The notes below the pieces were generated by a model. The model saw only the letters and a list, made by a program, of their open reading frames with translations, was not told the origin of the DNA and did not search any database. A stretch of DNA of 32,834 bases from an uncultured Olsenella sp. (lineage in GTDB: Bacteria > Actinomycetota > Coriobacteriia > Coriobacteriales > Atopobiaceae): the NCBI GenBank assembly GCA_900314495.1, contig OMVJ01000024.1:1-32834 (forward strand), in the 5' to 3' direction. The position numbers and the translations under genes are program-made. Shown here piece after piece: positions 24,029 to 32,628 of this stretch (position 1 is the first letter of the stretch; each line of letters starts with the position of its first letter).

Positions 24029-24646
24029 ATGGGAGTGATGCACATCCCGGGGCACGACCACCAGAAGCCCCAGGAGGTCACGCTCGAGGAGATCCAGGCG
24101 GTGCTGGGCGACTGCCACCTCTGCCCGCTGGGCCAGACGCGCAACAAGATCGTCTTCGGCGTGGGCAACCCCAACGCACGCGTCATGTTCATCGGCGAGG
24201 GCCCGGGCAAGAACGAGGACCTGCAGGGCGAGCCCTTCGTGGGTGCGGCCGGCCACAACCTGGACGCGCTTCTCTCCAAGGCGGGCCTCAGGCGAGAGGA
24301 CATATACATCGCCAACGTGGTCAAGTGCCGCCCGCCTGGCAACCGCAACCCTCGGCCGGAGGAGATAGAGATGTGCGCGCCCTTCCTGCGCGAGCAGATT
24401 CGCTCCATATGGCCGGATGTGATCGTCTGCCTGGGCAACTTTGCCGCTCACTTCGTGCTGCGGACGGAGACAGGCATCACGGGCCTGCGCGGCCGCATGC
24501 ACCAGACGGGCCACTTCGTGGTCATGCCCACCTTCCACCCCGCGGCGGCCCTCTACCACCGCGAGTGGCAGCAGTACCTGGACGAGGACTTCGAGATGCT
24601 GGGCCGGTGGTTGGCGGACCACCCTGCCTCGCCCAACAAGCAGTAA
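24029..24646 (+). CDS. Uracil-DNA glycosylase, family 4 (iron-sulfur type)
   Basis: Family 4 uracil-DNA glycosylases remove uracil from DNA and carry a 4Fe-4S cluster. This protein shows C29-H-L-C32 as the first cluster ligand pair, motif GEGPGKNEDLQGEPFVGAAG, VVKCRPPGNRNPRPEE with the next Cys, a fourth Cys in EMCAPFL, and the C-terminal FHPAAAL motif. ATG 24029 gives 205 residues and has AGGAGGG at 24018-24024. An alternative ATG at 23978 overlaps the alr stop by 8 bases (17 more residues, MSRRAKRRTYLSDEEGE) but has a weak ribosome binding site. It is not specifically related to its cell-wall neighbours. Confidence 0.9.
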   Translation: MGVMHIPGHDHQKPQEVTLEEIQAVLGDCHLCPLGQTRNKIVFGVGNPNARVMFIGEGPGKNEDLQGEPFVGAAGHNLDALLSKAGLRREDIYIANVVKCRPPGNRNPRPEEIEMCAPFLREQIRSIWPDVIVCLGNFAAHFVLRTETGITGLRGRMHQTGHFVVMPTFHPAAALYHREWQQYLDEDFEMLGRWLADHPASPNKQ

Positions 24647-24678
24647 GGCGCGTACTTTCGCGCGCAGAGGGGGCAAAC

Positions 24679-25209
24679 ATGAACCAAGACAACCTGCCCG
24701 CACACGCAGGCGTGGGTAAGTACGTATCGGATTCGCAGGAGTCCACCATCGCGCTGGGCACGGTGCTGGGCCGCCTGCTGCGCGAGGGAGACGTGCTGGT
24801 GCTGACGGGCGACCTTGGCGCCGGCAAGACCCAGCTCACCAAGGGCATCGCGGCTGGCATGGGGGTGGAGGACGACGTCACCAGCCCCACCTTCACCATC
24901 GAGATGGTGTACGAGGGGGAGGGGCTGCCCCTGTACCACTTTGACCTCTACCGCCTGGACGACCCGGACCAACTGGACGACACGGGCCTCTTCGACGTGC
25001 TGGGTGGTGACGGCCCCTGTGTCATCGAGTGGGGCGAGCAGTTCAGTGACGAGATTGGCCCCGAGCGCGTGGACGTGTTCCTGACCAGATTGGACAGCGA
25101 GGTCCCCGTGGGGGAGGAGCCGCCGCGCGAGATTCGCCTTGTTGCGCACGACGCCCGCGGCAGGGAGCTGGTGGCCGCGCTGGACGACGCCGTGGCGGGG
25201 GAGTTGTAG
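24679..25209 (+). CDS. tsaE: tRNA t6A biosynthesis ATPase TsaE
   Basis: TsaE is the ATPase that cycles the TsaB-TsaD complex in threonylcarbamoyl-adenosine (t6A37) synthesis on ANN-decoding tRNAs. The 176 residues have Walker A GDLGAGKTQL (K50), SPTFTIEMVYEG, YHFDLYRLDD and CVIEWGEQ, the family signature. ATG 24679 has AGAGGGGGC upstream. It is separated from the TsaB-RimI-TsaD gene by a terminator at 25258, so the t6A genes are adjacent but probably on separate transcripts. Confidence 0.95.
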   Translation: MNQDNLPAHAGVGKYVSDSQESTIALGTVLGRLLREGDVLVLTGDLGAGKTQLTKGIAAGMGVEDDVTSPTFTIEMVYEGEGLPLYHFDLYRLDDPDQLDDTGLFDVLGGDGPCVIEWGEQFSDEIGPERVDVFLTRLDSEVPVGEEPPREIRLVAHDARGRELVAALDDAVAGEL

Positions 25210-25257
25210 CGGGCTTGCCCGCGGCTGCCGCGCAACGGCACGCAGTATGTGTGATAG

Positions 25258-25292
25258 GACCACGCCGGTGCTAGACTGGCGTGGTCTTTTGT
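25258..25292 (+). terminator. Intrinsic terminator after tsaE
   Basis: An 11-bp stem with one G-U pair (25258-25268 with 25276-25286) closes on a 7-base loop TGCTAGA and is followed by TTTTGTT. The loop carries part of a promoter-like element for the next gene. Confidence 0.85.
25269..25277 (+). promoter_or_regulatory. Candidate extended -10 promoter of the tsaB-rimI-tsaD gene, inside the terminator loop
   Basis: TGCTAGACT fits the TGCTAnnnT pattern seen before ftsE, glmM and glmS. It lies in the loop and first two bases of the right arm of the tsaE terminator. A transcript starting near 25284 would contain too little of the stem to fold it, leaving a leader of about 60 bases. Confidence 0.35.
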
Positions 25293-25343
25293 TCTTGATG
25301 CCGACCGCGGCGTGCGCGGCCGACGGAATGCGTGGTGATACCC

Positions 25344-27836
25344 ATGGCGGAGTCCTCTACCTCCCGGCTCGTGCTTGCACTCGATACGTCCACCGACCAG
25401 CTGGCCTGCGCGGTTGCGCGCCTGGCACCGGAAGCGGACGGTGTGCATGGAATGGAGGTGCTCGCCGCCCGCGACCACCTGTGCCGCAGGCACGCCAACG
25501 AGGAGCTGGCCGATTGCGCCCGTGCCGCGCTGGCCGAGGCCGGCCTCTGCATGGAGGACGTGGACCAGGTGCTGGTTGGGCGCGGCCCCGGCTCCTTCAC
25601 GGGCGTGCGCATTGCCGTTGCCACGGCCAAGGGCCTGGCGTGCGGACTGGGCAAGCCCCTGTGCGGTGGCTCCACGCTGGACGCCGTTGCCTGGACGTCC
25701 TGGCAGGCGGGCGTGCGCGGCAAGCTGGCCGTGGCCAACGACGCCATGCGCGGCGAGGTCTACCCCGGAATTTACGAGTTGGACGAGACGGGCGCCCACC
25801 GCACCTTCTTGGGTGAGACGGTGGTCAAGGCCGACGCCTGCGTGGCCGAGTGGGCTGCCCTGGCAGAGAAGGACGACCTGCAGCTTACGGGCAACGGCCT
25901 CTTCAAGTACCGTGTCCGCTTCGAGGCGGCCGGCTTCGGTCGCTTCGTGGACGAGTCCCTGTGGCTGCCCACGGCGGAGGGCCTGGTTCGCTCCGTGTGT
26001 GCCCCGGACTTCCGCCCCGCCGCCGGAGACGGAGACCCGGCGCTGGTGCTGCCCGTGTACACGCGCCTCTCCGACGCGGAGGAGAACGAGCGCAAGCGGC
26101 TGGGGCTCAAGCAGCCAGCCAGCGTGGAGGTCACGGGCGTGGACGACGCCCTGGCAGACGCCCACCTGCAGCTGCGCCCCATGTCCGTGAACGACCTTGA
26201 CCAGGTTGCCGCACTTGAGGAGCGGGTCTTTGCCGACGCGGCCCACAACGCGTGGACGCGCAACATGTTCTACGAGGAGCTGTCCCAGCCGGCGCGCAGC
26301 TGGTGGGTGGCGCACGACCAGGGCACCGTCATCGGCTATGCCGGCGGCCAGATGGCCGGCGACGACTTCGAGGTGACCGACGTGGTGGTGACGCCCGAAC
26401 GCAGGCGCCAGGGCATTGCGGCCAGGCTCGTCTCGCGCGTGGCATACGACGCGCAGATGCTGAATGCGGCCACCGTCTCGCTGGAGGTGGAGCAGAACAA
26501 CGAGCCTGCCAAGGCCCTCTACGCCCGCCTTGGATTCAAGGAGGTGGGCCGCCGACCCCGCTACTACGCCCCCGACGTTGCGGCCATCATCATGCGGGCG
26601 GACCTGCCGCTTCAGGTGGACGCGAACATGGTGGGCGCCCGGCCGGAGCCCCACGCCTCCATCCGCCCCTGGCCCATCGTGCCCGGTCAGCGCACGGAGC
26701 AGGCCAAGGCCGCCCTGGCGCAGGCGGGAGACCTGATCCTTGCCATCGAGTCCTCCTGCGACGAAACAGCAATGGCCATCATCGATTCCAACGGCCAGAT
26801 CTGCGCCAACGTGGTGGCCACGTCCATAGACTTCCACGCACGCTTCGGCGGTGTGGTGCCGGAGATTGCCTCCCGCAAGCACGTGGAGGCCATCGTGGGC
26901 GTGTACGAGGAGGTCATGGCCCAGGCCGGTGCCCACTTCGGGTGCGACACGCTGGCCCCTGCCGACCTTGCCGCCGTTGGCGTTACCGCAGGTCCCGGTC
27001 TTGTGGGCGCCCTGGTGGTGGGCGTGGCCTTCGCAAAGGGCCTGTGCGCGGCAACGGGGCTTGCCCTTATTCCGGTCCATCACCTGGAGGGCCACCTCTT
27101 TGCCAACCTGTTCCAGACACCGGACCTGCAGCCGCCCTTCGTGGCCAGTCTGGTCTCCGGCGGTAACACCATGCTGGTGCACGTGCGCGCCTGGGGCGAC
27201 TACCAGATTCTTGGCCAGACCATAGACGACGCGGTGGGCGAGGCCTTCGACAAGGTGGCCAAGGCCCTGGGCCTGGGCTACCCCGGCGGTCCCGTCATCT
27301 CCAAGTACGCCGCGCAAGGCAACAAGAAGGCCATCCACTTCCCCCGTGCCATGATGCACTCCGGGGACTATCGCTTCTCGCTGTCTGGCCTTAAGACCGC
27401 CGTCATCACCTACATAGAGGGGGAGAACAAGGCCGGCCGTCCCATCAACCTGCCGGACTTGGCCGCCTCCTTCGAAGCCGCGGTCATAGACGTGCAGGTG
27501 GCCAAAGCCATAACGGCCGTGGACGAGACGGGCTCGTCCGACTTCTGTGTGGGCGGCGGCGTGGCGGCCAACCCTCAGCTGCGCGAGGCCTACCGCAGGA
27601 AGTTCGGCCGCCGCGGCGTGCGCGTTACGGTGCCGCCCATGAAGGCGTGCGGAGACAACGGTGCCATGATCGCCCTGGTTGCCCTGCGCAGCTGGCAGGC
27701 GGGGGCCGACTTCATCCAACGGCCCGAGGCCGGCCTGGCGCTGGATGCCAGTCCCAACGCCAAGCTGGGCACCTGGTCCTGCCCTGACGCGCCCACGGTT
27801 TGGCCCGGCGAGCAGGGCTGGCTGCAGAAGCGCTAG
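25344..27836 (+). CDS. tsaD: TsaB-RimI-TsaD fusion: tRNA t6A synthesis protein with N-acetyltransferase
   Basis: One 830-residue frame holds three proteins usually encoded separately. About residues 10-265 are TsaB (LVLALDTSTDQLACAV, GRGPGSFTGVRIAVATAKGL, NDAMRGEVYPG). About 275-425 are a RimI-type GNAT acetyltransferase (QLRPMSVNDL, VVVTPERRRQGIAARL, LEVEQNNEPAKALYARLGF). From D463 onward is TsaD (ILAIESSCDETAMAI, GVTAGPGLVGAL, the metal-binding HHLEGHLFANL, SGGNTMLV, GGGVAANPQLR). TsaB and TsaD form the catalytic core that transfers the threonylcarbamoyl group to A37; RimI acetylates ribosomal protein S18. I see no frameshift or internal stop. The start could also be GTG 25332; no strong ribosome binding site is seen for either. 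Linkers near 265 and 430-460 are short and Pro/Ala-rich. Confidence 0.95.
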   Translation: MAESSTSRLVLALDTSTDQLACAVARLAPEADGVHGMEVLAARDHLCRRHANEELADCARAALAEAGLCMEDVDQVLVGRGPGSFTGVRIAVATAKGLACGLGKPLCGGSTLDAVAWTSWQAGVRGKLAVANDAMRGEVYPGIYELDETGAHRTFLGETVVKADACVAEWAALAEKDDLQLTGNGLFKYRVRFEAAGFGRFVDESLWLPTAEGLVRSVCAPDFRPAAGDGDPALVLPVYTRLSDAEENERKRLGLKQPASVEVTGVDDALADAHLQLRPMSVNDLDQVAALEERVFADAAHNAWTRNMFYEELSQPARSWWVAHDQGTVIGYAGGQMAGDDFEVTDVVVTPERRRQGIAARLVSRVAYDAQMLNAATVSLEVEQNNEPAKALYARLGFKEVGRRPRYYAPDVAAIIMRADLPLQVDANMVGARPEPHASIRPWPIVPGQRTEQAKAALAQAGDLILAIESSCDETAMAIIDSNGQICANVVATSIDFHARFGGVVPEIASRKHVEAIVGVYEEVMAQAGAHFGCDTLAPADLAAVGVTAGPGLVGALVVGVAFAKGLCAATGLALIPVHHLEGHLFANLFQTPDLQPPFVASLVSGGNTMLVHVRAWGDYQILGQTIDDAVGEAFDKVAKALGLGYPGGPVISKYAAQGNKKAIHFPRAMMHSGDYRFSLSGLKTAVITYIEGENKAGRPINLPDLAASFEAAVIDVQVAKAITAVDETGSSDFCVGGGVAANPQLREAYRRKFGRRGVRVTVPPMKACGDNGAMIALVALRSWQAGADFIQRPEAGLALDASPNAKLGTWSCPDAPTVWPGEQGWLQKR

Positions 27837-27944
27837 GAGCCACCATAGTTCCGCTCGCTGCTTCCTGCACGCCTGCGAGCATCAAGAGTGTTAAGGTGCC
27901 GTTTCCGTGCGCGGGGTGCGCGGAGGCGGTGCGGCGGTGGAGGC

Positions 27945-27988
27945 TATCCTAGGCAGCAATCGTCTTATATCCCCCGCCTTGGGGCGGG
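27945..27988 (+). promoter_or_regulatory. Candidate promoter and leader hairpin before the amino acid transporter operon
   Basis: GGCTATCCT ends at 27950 and resembles the TATCCT -10 before ftsE; TTATAT at 27965-27970 is an alternative. CCCGCC (27973-27978) pairs with GGCGGG (27983-27988) over TTGG, giving a 6-bp GC hairpin in the leader, 10 bases before the GGAAGGA ribosome binding site. No terminator is obvious after the preceding gene. Confidence 0.35.
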
Positions 27989-28013
27989 AATGCATCGGGG
28001 AAGGACATCAAAC

Positions 28014-28931
28014 ATGACCAACGAGATCAATCTCTCCCGTCGCGGTTTCCTGCGTGCTTCCGGCATGGCTGCCATGGGTGCCGGCGCCGTTGCCCTCGTG
28101 GGCTGCGGCCCCTCCTCCGCGTCCACCGGTGACGCCGGCAGCTCCGCTGAGGCCGGCAGCTCCGCGGCCGCTTCCTCCACCTTTGGCGAGAGCGGCAAGC
28201 TCCGCGTGGGCATGGAGGTCGCCTACCCGCCCTACAACTGGCAGGTCTCCGAGGAGTCCGAGTACACCATGCCAGTGGACGGCCAGTCTGGTGCCTATGC
28301 CGACGGCTACGACGTTGTGGTTGCCAAGAAGGTCGCCGAGGCCTTCGACCTTGAGCCCGTTGCCGTCAAGCTGGCTTGGTCCGGCCTCATCGAGGCCCTG
28401 ACCTCCGGCCAGATCGACTGCATCATCGCCGGCATGACCGCCACGGACGAGCGCAAGGAGTCCATCGACTTCTCCGATCCCTACTTCGTTGGCCACTACG
28501 GTCTGCTGGTCCAGTCCGGCTCCCCGTACGAGAACGCCACCTCGCTTGAGGACTTCTCCGGCGCTTCCGTCCTGGGCCAGAAGGACACCCTGCTGGACAC
28601 CGTCATCGACGAGATCCCGGGCGTCAACCACCGCACCCCGGTGGACTCCGTGCCGTCCCAGCTGTCCCAGCTGAACCAGGGCGCCGTGGATGCCATCACC
28701 TACAACACGGAGAACGTCAAGGGCCTGCTGGCGGCCAACCCCAACCTGGTTGCTGTCCAGTTCAATGGCGACTACACGCTCTTCCCAGATGAGGTGCCTG
28801 TGAACGTGGGCATCGCCAAGGGTCAGGACGACGTGCTTGCCAAGATCAACGACGTCGTCAACGCCATTCCCGAGGACGAGATGCAGTCGGAGTGGGACGC
28901 TGTCATTGAGCGTCAGCCTGCGTCCGCCTAA
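28014..28931 (+). CDS. Amino acid ABC transporter substrate-binding lipoprotein (family 3)
   Basis: The 305-residue protein begins with SRRGFLRA, a twin-arginine signal, then a hydrophobic stretch and the lipobox LVGC with C31, so it is probably exported folded by Tat and lipid-anchored outside the membrane. An Ser/Ala-rich linker (32-55) leads to a solute-binding domain of the polar amino acid family: KLRVGMEVAYPPYNW, GYDVVVAKKVAEAF, WSGLIEALTSGQIDCIIAGMTAT, RKESIDFSDPYF and the QLNQGAVDAI block. ATG 28014 has GGAAGGA upstream. The ligand is probably a polar amino acid or glutamine-like compound; specificity cannot be read from the sequence. Permease, ATPase and peptidase genes follow. Confidence 0.93.
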   Translation: MTNEINLSRRGFLRASGMAAMGAGAVALVGCGPSSASTGDAGSSAEAGSSAAASSTFGESGKLRVGMEVAYPPYNWQVSEESEYTMPVDGQSGAYADGYDVVVAKKVAEAFDLEPVAVKLAWSGLIEALTSGQIDCIIAGMTATDERKESIDFSDPYFVGHYGLLVQSGSPYENATSLEDFSGASVLGQKDTLLDTVIDEIPGVNHRTPVDSVPSQLSQLNQGAVDAITYNTENVKGLLAANPNLVAVQFNGDYTLFPDEVPVNVGIAKGQDDVLAKINDVVNAIPEDEMQSEWDAVIERQPASA

Positions 28932-28950
28932 AGATTCCACAGTCTTTGTG

Positions 28951-29003
28951 GCGGGGTGCGAGCTGTCGGGGCAGTAATTGCCGCCGGCGGTATCGCACCC
29001 CGC
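28951..29003 (+). other. Long-stem hairpin between substrate-binding protein and permease genes
   Basis: GCGGGGTGCGA (28951-28961) and TCGCACCCCGC (28993-29003) are perfect 11-base inverted repeats 31 bases apart. The enclosed segment can itself fold (GGCA 28970-28973 with TGCC 28979-28982). It fills nearly the whole 94-base gap, ends 10 bases before the permease ribosome binding site, and has no U-run. Such structures often protect the upstream message and lower downstream expression; this role is inferred. Confidence 0.65.
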
Positions 29004-29025
29004 TTGCCGTCTCTTGGAGGCTTGC

Positions 29026-30255
29026 ATGTCGTCTACAGATTCAAGTGGCCCCACCACGAACACCCGCCCGCCCGAGCCCGCGCAGGGCCAGGAGAGTGCG
29101 GCTCCCAAGAAGAAGAGCCTTGCCGCCTTCTTCAGGGAGGATCACCGCTACGTCTTCTTGGGCACCAGCGTCATAGCCCTCATCGGCATTTGGTTCGGGC
29201 GCCAGCCGCACTCGGAGTGGAGCTTCCTCGCGCACTCCTACGCCGCCGAGTTCGTGCTGTACTACCTCATGGTGGCATGGATTGCGGTGTCGCTCGTGGC
29301 GCTTGTCAACAAGCTCCTCAAGTGGAAGGGTGACGCGTATGCGGAGACCTCTCCCTTCAAGAAGCCCGGTGCGGTGAAGATCGAGCGCTACTGCTCGTAC
29401 GTTGTTTGGGCCATCGCCCTGCTCTTCTTCATTGACCGTGCGGTCATGGGCACGTGTGACCTCATCACCACGAGCATCGCGCAGTCCAAGAACCCACAGG
29501 ACTTCCTCTCCAGCTCCGTGTTCATGATCTACAACTCCCGCGCCGTCTTCCTGCAGGGCATTGGGACCACGGTCGCCCTGGCGCTCTTCGGCACCATCAT
29601 CGCCTTCTTCCTGGCGCTGCTACTGGTGTTCCTGCGCATTCAGGTCATCGACCGCACGGACAACGACTTCATCCGCTTCCTCAAGGTCGTCGGCTCCAGC
29701 TTCGCCAAGATCTATTCGGCCGTCATCCGCGGCACGCCCATGATGATTCAGGGCCTCATCATCTACTTCTTCGGCTTCTCCGTCCTGCGCGGTACGGGCA
29801 TGAGCGTCTCGCAGATCTCCGGCATCTGGTCCACATTCACCGCCGGCCTGGTCACCATCTCGCTCAACTCCACCGCCTACATGATGGAGGTTCTGCGCGG
29901 CGGCATCGGCGCCGTGGACAAGGGCCAGACGGAGGCGGCGCGTTCGCTGGGCCTTTCCCAGTGGCAGGCCATGAGCAAGGTCGTCTTCCCACAGGGCATC
30001 AAGAACTCCATCCCCGCCCTCTCCAACGAGCTGGTCATCAACATCAAGGATTCGTCGGTGCTTTCGGTCATTGGCGTGGTTGACCTCATGTTTGCCACCA
30101 CCACCATCTCCGGCAAGTACTACAAGCAGATGGAGGTGTACGTGGTGGCGGCGCTGGTTTACCTGTGCCTCACCATGATCGCGTCCAAGCTGCTGACCAT
30201 GCTTTCCAAGCGGCTCGAGGTCCAGGCCCCGGGTACCGTCCCCAGCTCCAACTAG
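29026..30255 (+). CDS. Amino acid ABC transporter permease with extended N-terminus
   Basis: The 409 residues end in a standard polar amino acid permease of the HisM/GlnP type. Membrane segments are [20 protein letters not shown], the [17 protein letters not shown] segment, [18 protein letters not shown] and a last one near [15 protein letters not shown], with the EAA loop [22 protein letters not shown] that docks the ATPase. The family is usually about 220-300 residues. Here about 180 residues precede the core: a Pro/Ser-rich start and three extra probable membrane segments ([51 protein letters not shown]). ATG 29026 has TTGGAGG upstream; a longer frame to 28978 runs through the intercistronic hairpin. 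The ATPase gene follows 10 bases later. Confidence 0.93.
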   Translation: MSSTDSSGPTTNTRPPEPAQGQESAAPKKKSLAAFFREDHRYVFLGTSVIALIGIWFGRQPHSEWSFLAHSYAAEFVLYYLMVAWIAVSLVALVNKLLKWKGDAYAETSPFKKPGAVKIERYCSYVVWAIALLFFIDRAVMGTCDLITTSIAQSKNPQDFLSSSVFMIYNSRAVFLQGIGTTVALALFGTIIAFFLALLLVFLRIQVIDRTDNDFIRFLKVVGSSFAKIYSAVIRGTPMMIQGLIIYFFGFSVLRGTGMSVSQISGIWSTFTAGLVTISLNSTAYMMEVLRGGIGAVDKGQTEAARSLGLSQWQAMSKVVFPQGIKNSIPALSNELVINIKDSSVLSVIGVVDLMFATTTISGKYYKQMEVYVVAALVYLCLTMIASKLLTMLSKRLEVQAPGTVPSSN

Positions 30256-30265
30256 GAGGCTCAGA

Positions 30266-31045
30266 ATGGCGAATAGCACCGCGGCCACCGAGCCGCTCAT
30301 CAGGGTCGAGGGCCTGCGCAAGTCGTTTGGCTCGCTGGAGGTCCTGAAGAACATCAACTTCGAGGTCATGCCGGGCGAGGTCGTCACCATCATCGGCGCC
30401 TCCGGCTCGGGCAAGTCCACGCTCCTGCGCTGCATCAACCTGCTGGAGACGCCGGACGCTGGCCACGTCTGGTTCCACGGTGAGGATCTGGCCAGCGCCA
30501 AGACCAATGTCAACGCCCTGCGCGAGCGCATTGGCATGGTCTTCCAGACCTTCAACCTCTTCAACAACAAGAACGTGCTGGAGAACTGCACGCTTGCCCC
30601 CATCACGCTGAAGAAGTGCTCCAAGCAGGAAGCCGAGCAACGCGCCAAGGAGAACCTCGCCGCCGTCGGCCTTTCCGACTTCGTGGATGCGGCCTCGACC
30701 TCGCTTTCCGGCGGCCAGAAGCAGCGCGTGGCCATTGCCCGCGCCCTTTGCATGCAGCCGGAAATCATGCTCTTCGACGAGCCCACCTCCGCCCTTGACC
30801 CAGAGATCGTGGGCGAGGTCCTCAACGTCATGCGCGACCTTGCCGCCAACGGTATGACCATGGTCGTGGTCACGCACGAGATGGAGTTCGCCAAGAACGT
30901 CTCCGACCGCGTGGTCTTCATGGACAAGGGCGTCATTGCCGAGCAGGGCTCGCCCAAGGACATCTTCACCCACCCCAAGCTGGACCGCACGCGCGAGTTC
31001 CTGAAGCGCTACCTGGACGACACGGAAAGCGGAGAACAGCAATAG
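30266..31045 (+). CDS. Amino acid ABC transporter ATP-binding protein
   Basis: The 259-residue ATPase powers the preceding permease. Motifs are Walker [10 protein letters not shown] (G44-K50), Q-loop [10 protein letters not shown], signature [15 protein letters not shown], Walker [14 protein letters not shown] and switch histidine VVVTHEM, all typical of polar amino acid importers. ATG 30266 has AGGAGGC upstream. Its stop shares one base with the GTG of the peptidase gene (TAGTG), so the two are translationally coupled. Confidence 0.95.
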   Translation: MANSTAATEPLIRVEGLRKSFGSLEVLKNINFEVMPGEVVTIIGASGSGKSTLLRCINLLETPDAGHVWFHGEDLASAKTNVNALRERIGMVFQTFNLFNNKNVLENCTLAPITLKKCSKQEAEQRAKENLAAVGLSDFVDAASTSLSGGQKQRVAIARALCMQPEIMLFDEPTSALDPEIVGEVLNVMRDLAANGMTMVVVTHEMEFAKNVSDRVVFMDKGVIAEQGSPKDIFTHPKLDRTREFLKRYLDDTESGEQQ

Positions 31046-32523
31046 TGCAAGACGGGAGCGACCAGCCGAGTGCGGAAGAGGGGGCGGCCGTTTGGCGCTT
31101 CCTCTCGCACGAGGATGACCTTTCAGACGCAAAGAGGGGCCTCGACGAGGAGCTGCTGATGCGGAACCTGGCCGAGGCCCTTACCTACAAGAGCATTGCC
31201 CCCAAGGACGCGGCCGGCGGCGACTGGTCTGGCCACGCGCGCTTTCAGGAGTTCCTGAAGCGCGCCTTCCCGTACCTGTGGCGTTCGGCGCAGGTGGAGC
31301 ACGTTGGCCTCTCCCTCATGATTACGCTGGAGGGGAGCTACCGGTCCCTGCAACCCCTGCTGCTCATTTCCCACCAGGACGTCGTGCCCGTGCAGCCCGG
31401 AACGGAGGGCGACTGGACCCACGGCGCCTTCGAAGGTTTTTCGGACGACTGCTACGTGTGGGGACGCGGTGCCATAGACATGAAGTCCCACCTCATGGGC
31501 GTGCTCGAGGCCACCGAATACCTGCTCAAACGCGGTTTTACACCCAGACGCACGCTCATCATTTGCCTGGGCCACGACGAGGAGAACTACGGCACGGGCG
31601 CGCGGCGCATGGCGGAGGTCCTGCGTCAGCGCCGCATCCGCCCCTTCATGCTGGTGGACGAGGGCGACTACACCGTGTCAGACCTGACCGCGCTGGGCGC
31701 ACCCGGTCGCTGCTGCATTCGCGTGGGCATGGTGGAGAAGGGCTATGCGGACCTGCTGCTTACCGTACAGAGCGCGGGTGGCCACTCGTCCAACCCCTTT
31801 GGCGGCACGTCGCTGGGCATCATGTCCCAGGCAATTTCGCGGCTGGTTGAGCACCGTTGGCCGCTTGAGCTCATTGGGACTGAGCGCGAGCTGCTGGAAA
31901 CCGTGGGGCCCCTGGTGACGGAGGGCGCGCTCGCGTCCCTGCTGGCGGGCGGACGGGAAGGCATTCAAGCCAATGCGCCGCAGATAGCGGAGCTGCTTGC
32001 GGGCCAGCGCGCCTTCTATCCCAACGTGCAGACCACCGTGGCGCCTACCATGATTTCCGGCGGCTCCTCGGCCGCCAACGTCATGCCTCAGTCCATGCGC
32101 GCGACCATTAATTACCGTCTGCTTGCGGGAACTACCGTGGCCGACGTGCTGGAACGCGCGCGGGAGGACCTGCGGGACCTGCCCGTTCAGGTGGCGGTGG
32201 ACCAGGAGACAAGCAACGATCCCTCCTGCGCCTCTTCGGCAGCAAGCGAGGGATTCCGCCTGCTCAAGAGCGTGGCGGCGCGCTACTTTGTGGAGCCCGC
32301 CACGGGCCAGCCGCTTCCGCTGGTTCCCAGCATCGCCAAGGGCGCCTCGGACGCCCGCCTGTACGAGGGCGTTTGTGACGCCTGCCTGCGCTTCTCTCCC
32401 TTCCTGGTGGACCCGGAGGAGTCCGCGCGCGGCGTGCACGGCACCAACGAGCGCATAACCCGGAGGTCGTACGTGCATGGCATTCGCTTCTTCGTGCGCC
32501 TCATTCAAGAGGCCTGCCTCTGA
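31045..32523 (+). CDS. M20 family zinc metallopeptidase
   Basis: The 492 residues belong to the M20 peptidases, dinuclear zinc enzymes that cleave dipeptides or N-acyl amino acids. The sequence shows SHQDVVPV with H110 and the adjacent D112, GRGAIDMK with D145, GHDEENYG with E179/E180 as base and metal ligand, and VHGTNERI near the end with the last His. Between them is a dimerisation domain (GYADLLLTVQSAGGHSSNPFGGTS). Length is like carboxypeptidase S/PM20D1-type members. There is no signal peptide, so it acts in the cytoplasm. Coupling to the amino acid transporter suggests it processes a peptide or acylated amino acid brought in by it; this is inference. Confidence 0.9.
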   Translation: MQDGSDQPSAEEGAAVWRFLSHEDDLSDAKRGLDEELLMRNLAEALTYKSIAPKDAAGGDWSGHARFQEFLKRAFPYLWRSAQVEHVGLSLMITLEGSYRSLQPLLLISHQDVVPVQPGTEGDWTHGAFEGFSDDCYVWGRGAIDMKSHLMGVLEATEYLLKRGFTPRRTLIICLGHDEENYGTGARRMAEVLRQRRIRPFMLVDEGDYTVSDLTALGAPGRCCIRVGMVEKGYADLLLTVQSAGGHSSNPFGGTSLGIMSQAISRLVEHRWPLELIGTERELLETVGPLVTEGALASLLAGGREGIQANAPQIAELLAGQRAFYPNVQTTVAPTMISGGSSAANVMPQSMRATINYRLLAGTTVADVLERAREDLRDLPVQVAVDQETSNDPSCASSAASEGFRLLKSVAARYFVEPATGQPLPLVPSIAKGASDARLYEGVCDACLRFSPFLVDPEESARGVHGTNERITRRSYVHGIRFFVRLIQEACL

Positions 32524-32534
32524 TTCATGGCGTT

Positions 32535-32577
32535 GGGGCGCTGGGGGCTGCGGCATCGGGGCATTGGGGCGCCGGGG
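32535..32577 (+). repeat. Five G-runs with two copies of a CGGGGCATTG repeat
   Basis: Runs of four or five G occur at 32535-32538, 32543-32547, 32558-32561, 32566-32569 and 32574-32577, with 4-base loops except one of 10. CGGGGCATTG recurs at 32557-32566 and 32573-32582, and TTGGGGCGC at 32533-32541 and 32564-32572. The stretch could form a four-layer G-quadruplex in the coding strand between the peptidase gene and nadE. Confidence 0.55.
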
Positions 32578-32628
32578 CATTGAGCTAGCCGCACGGCGGT
32601 GTGTAACCGACCTGCACACTTGGCGCGA

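Noticed and set aside
24948-27719. 923-codon open frame antisense to tsaE and the TsaB-RimI-TsaD gene
   Set aside because: Shadow of two strongly supported genes; it spans the tsaE terminator and shows no motif.
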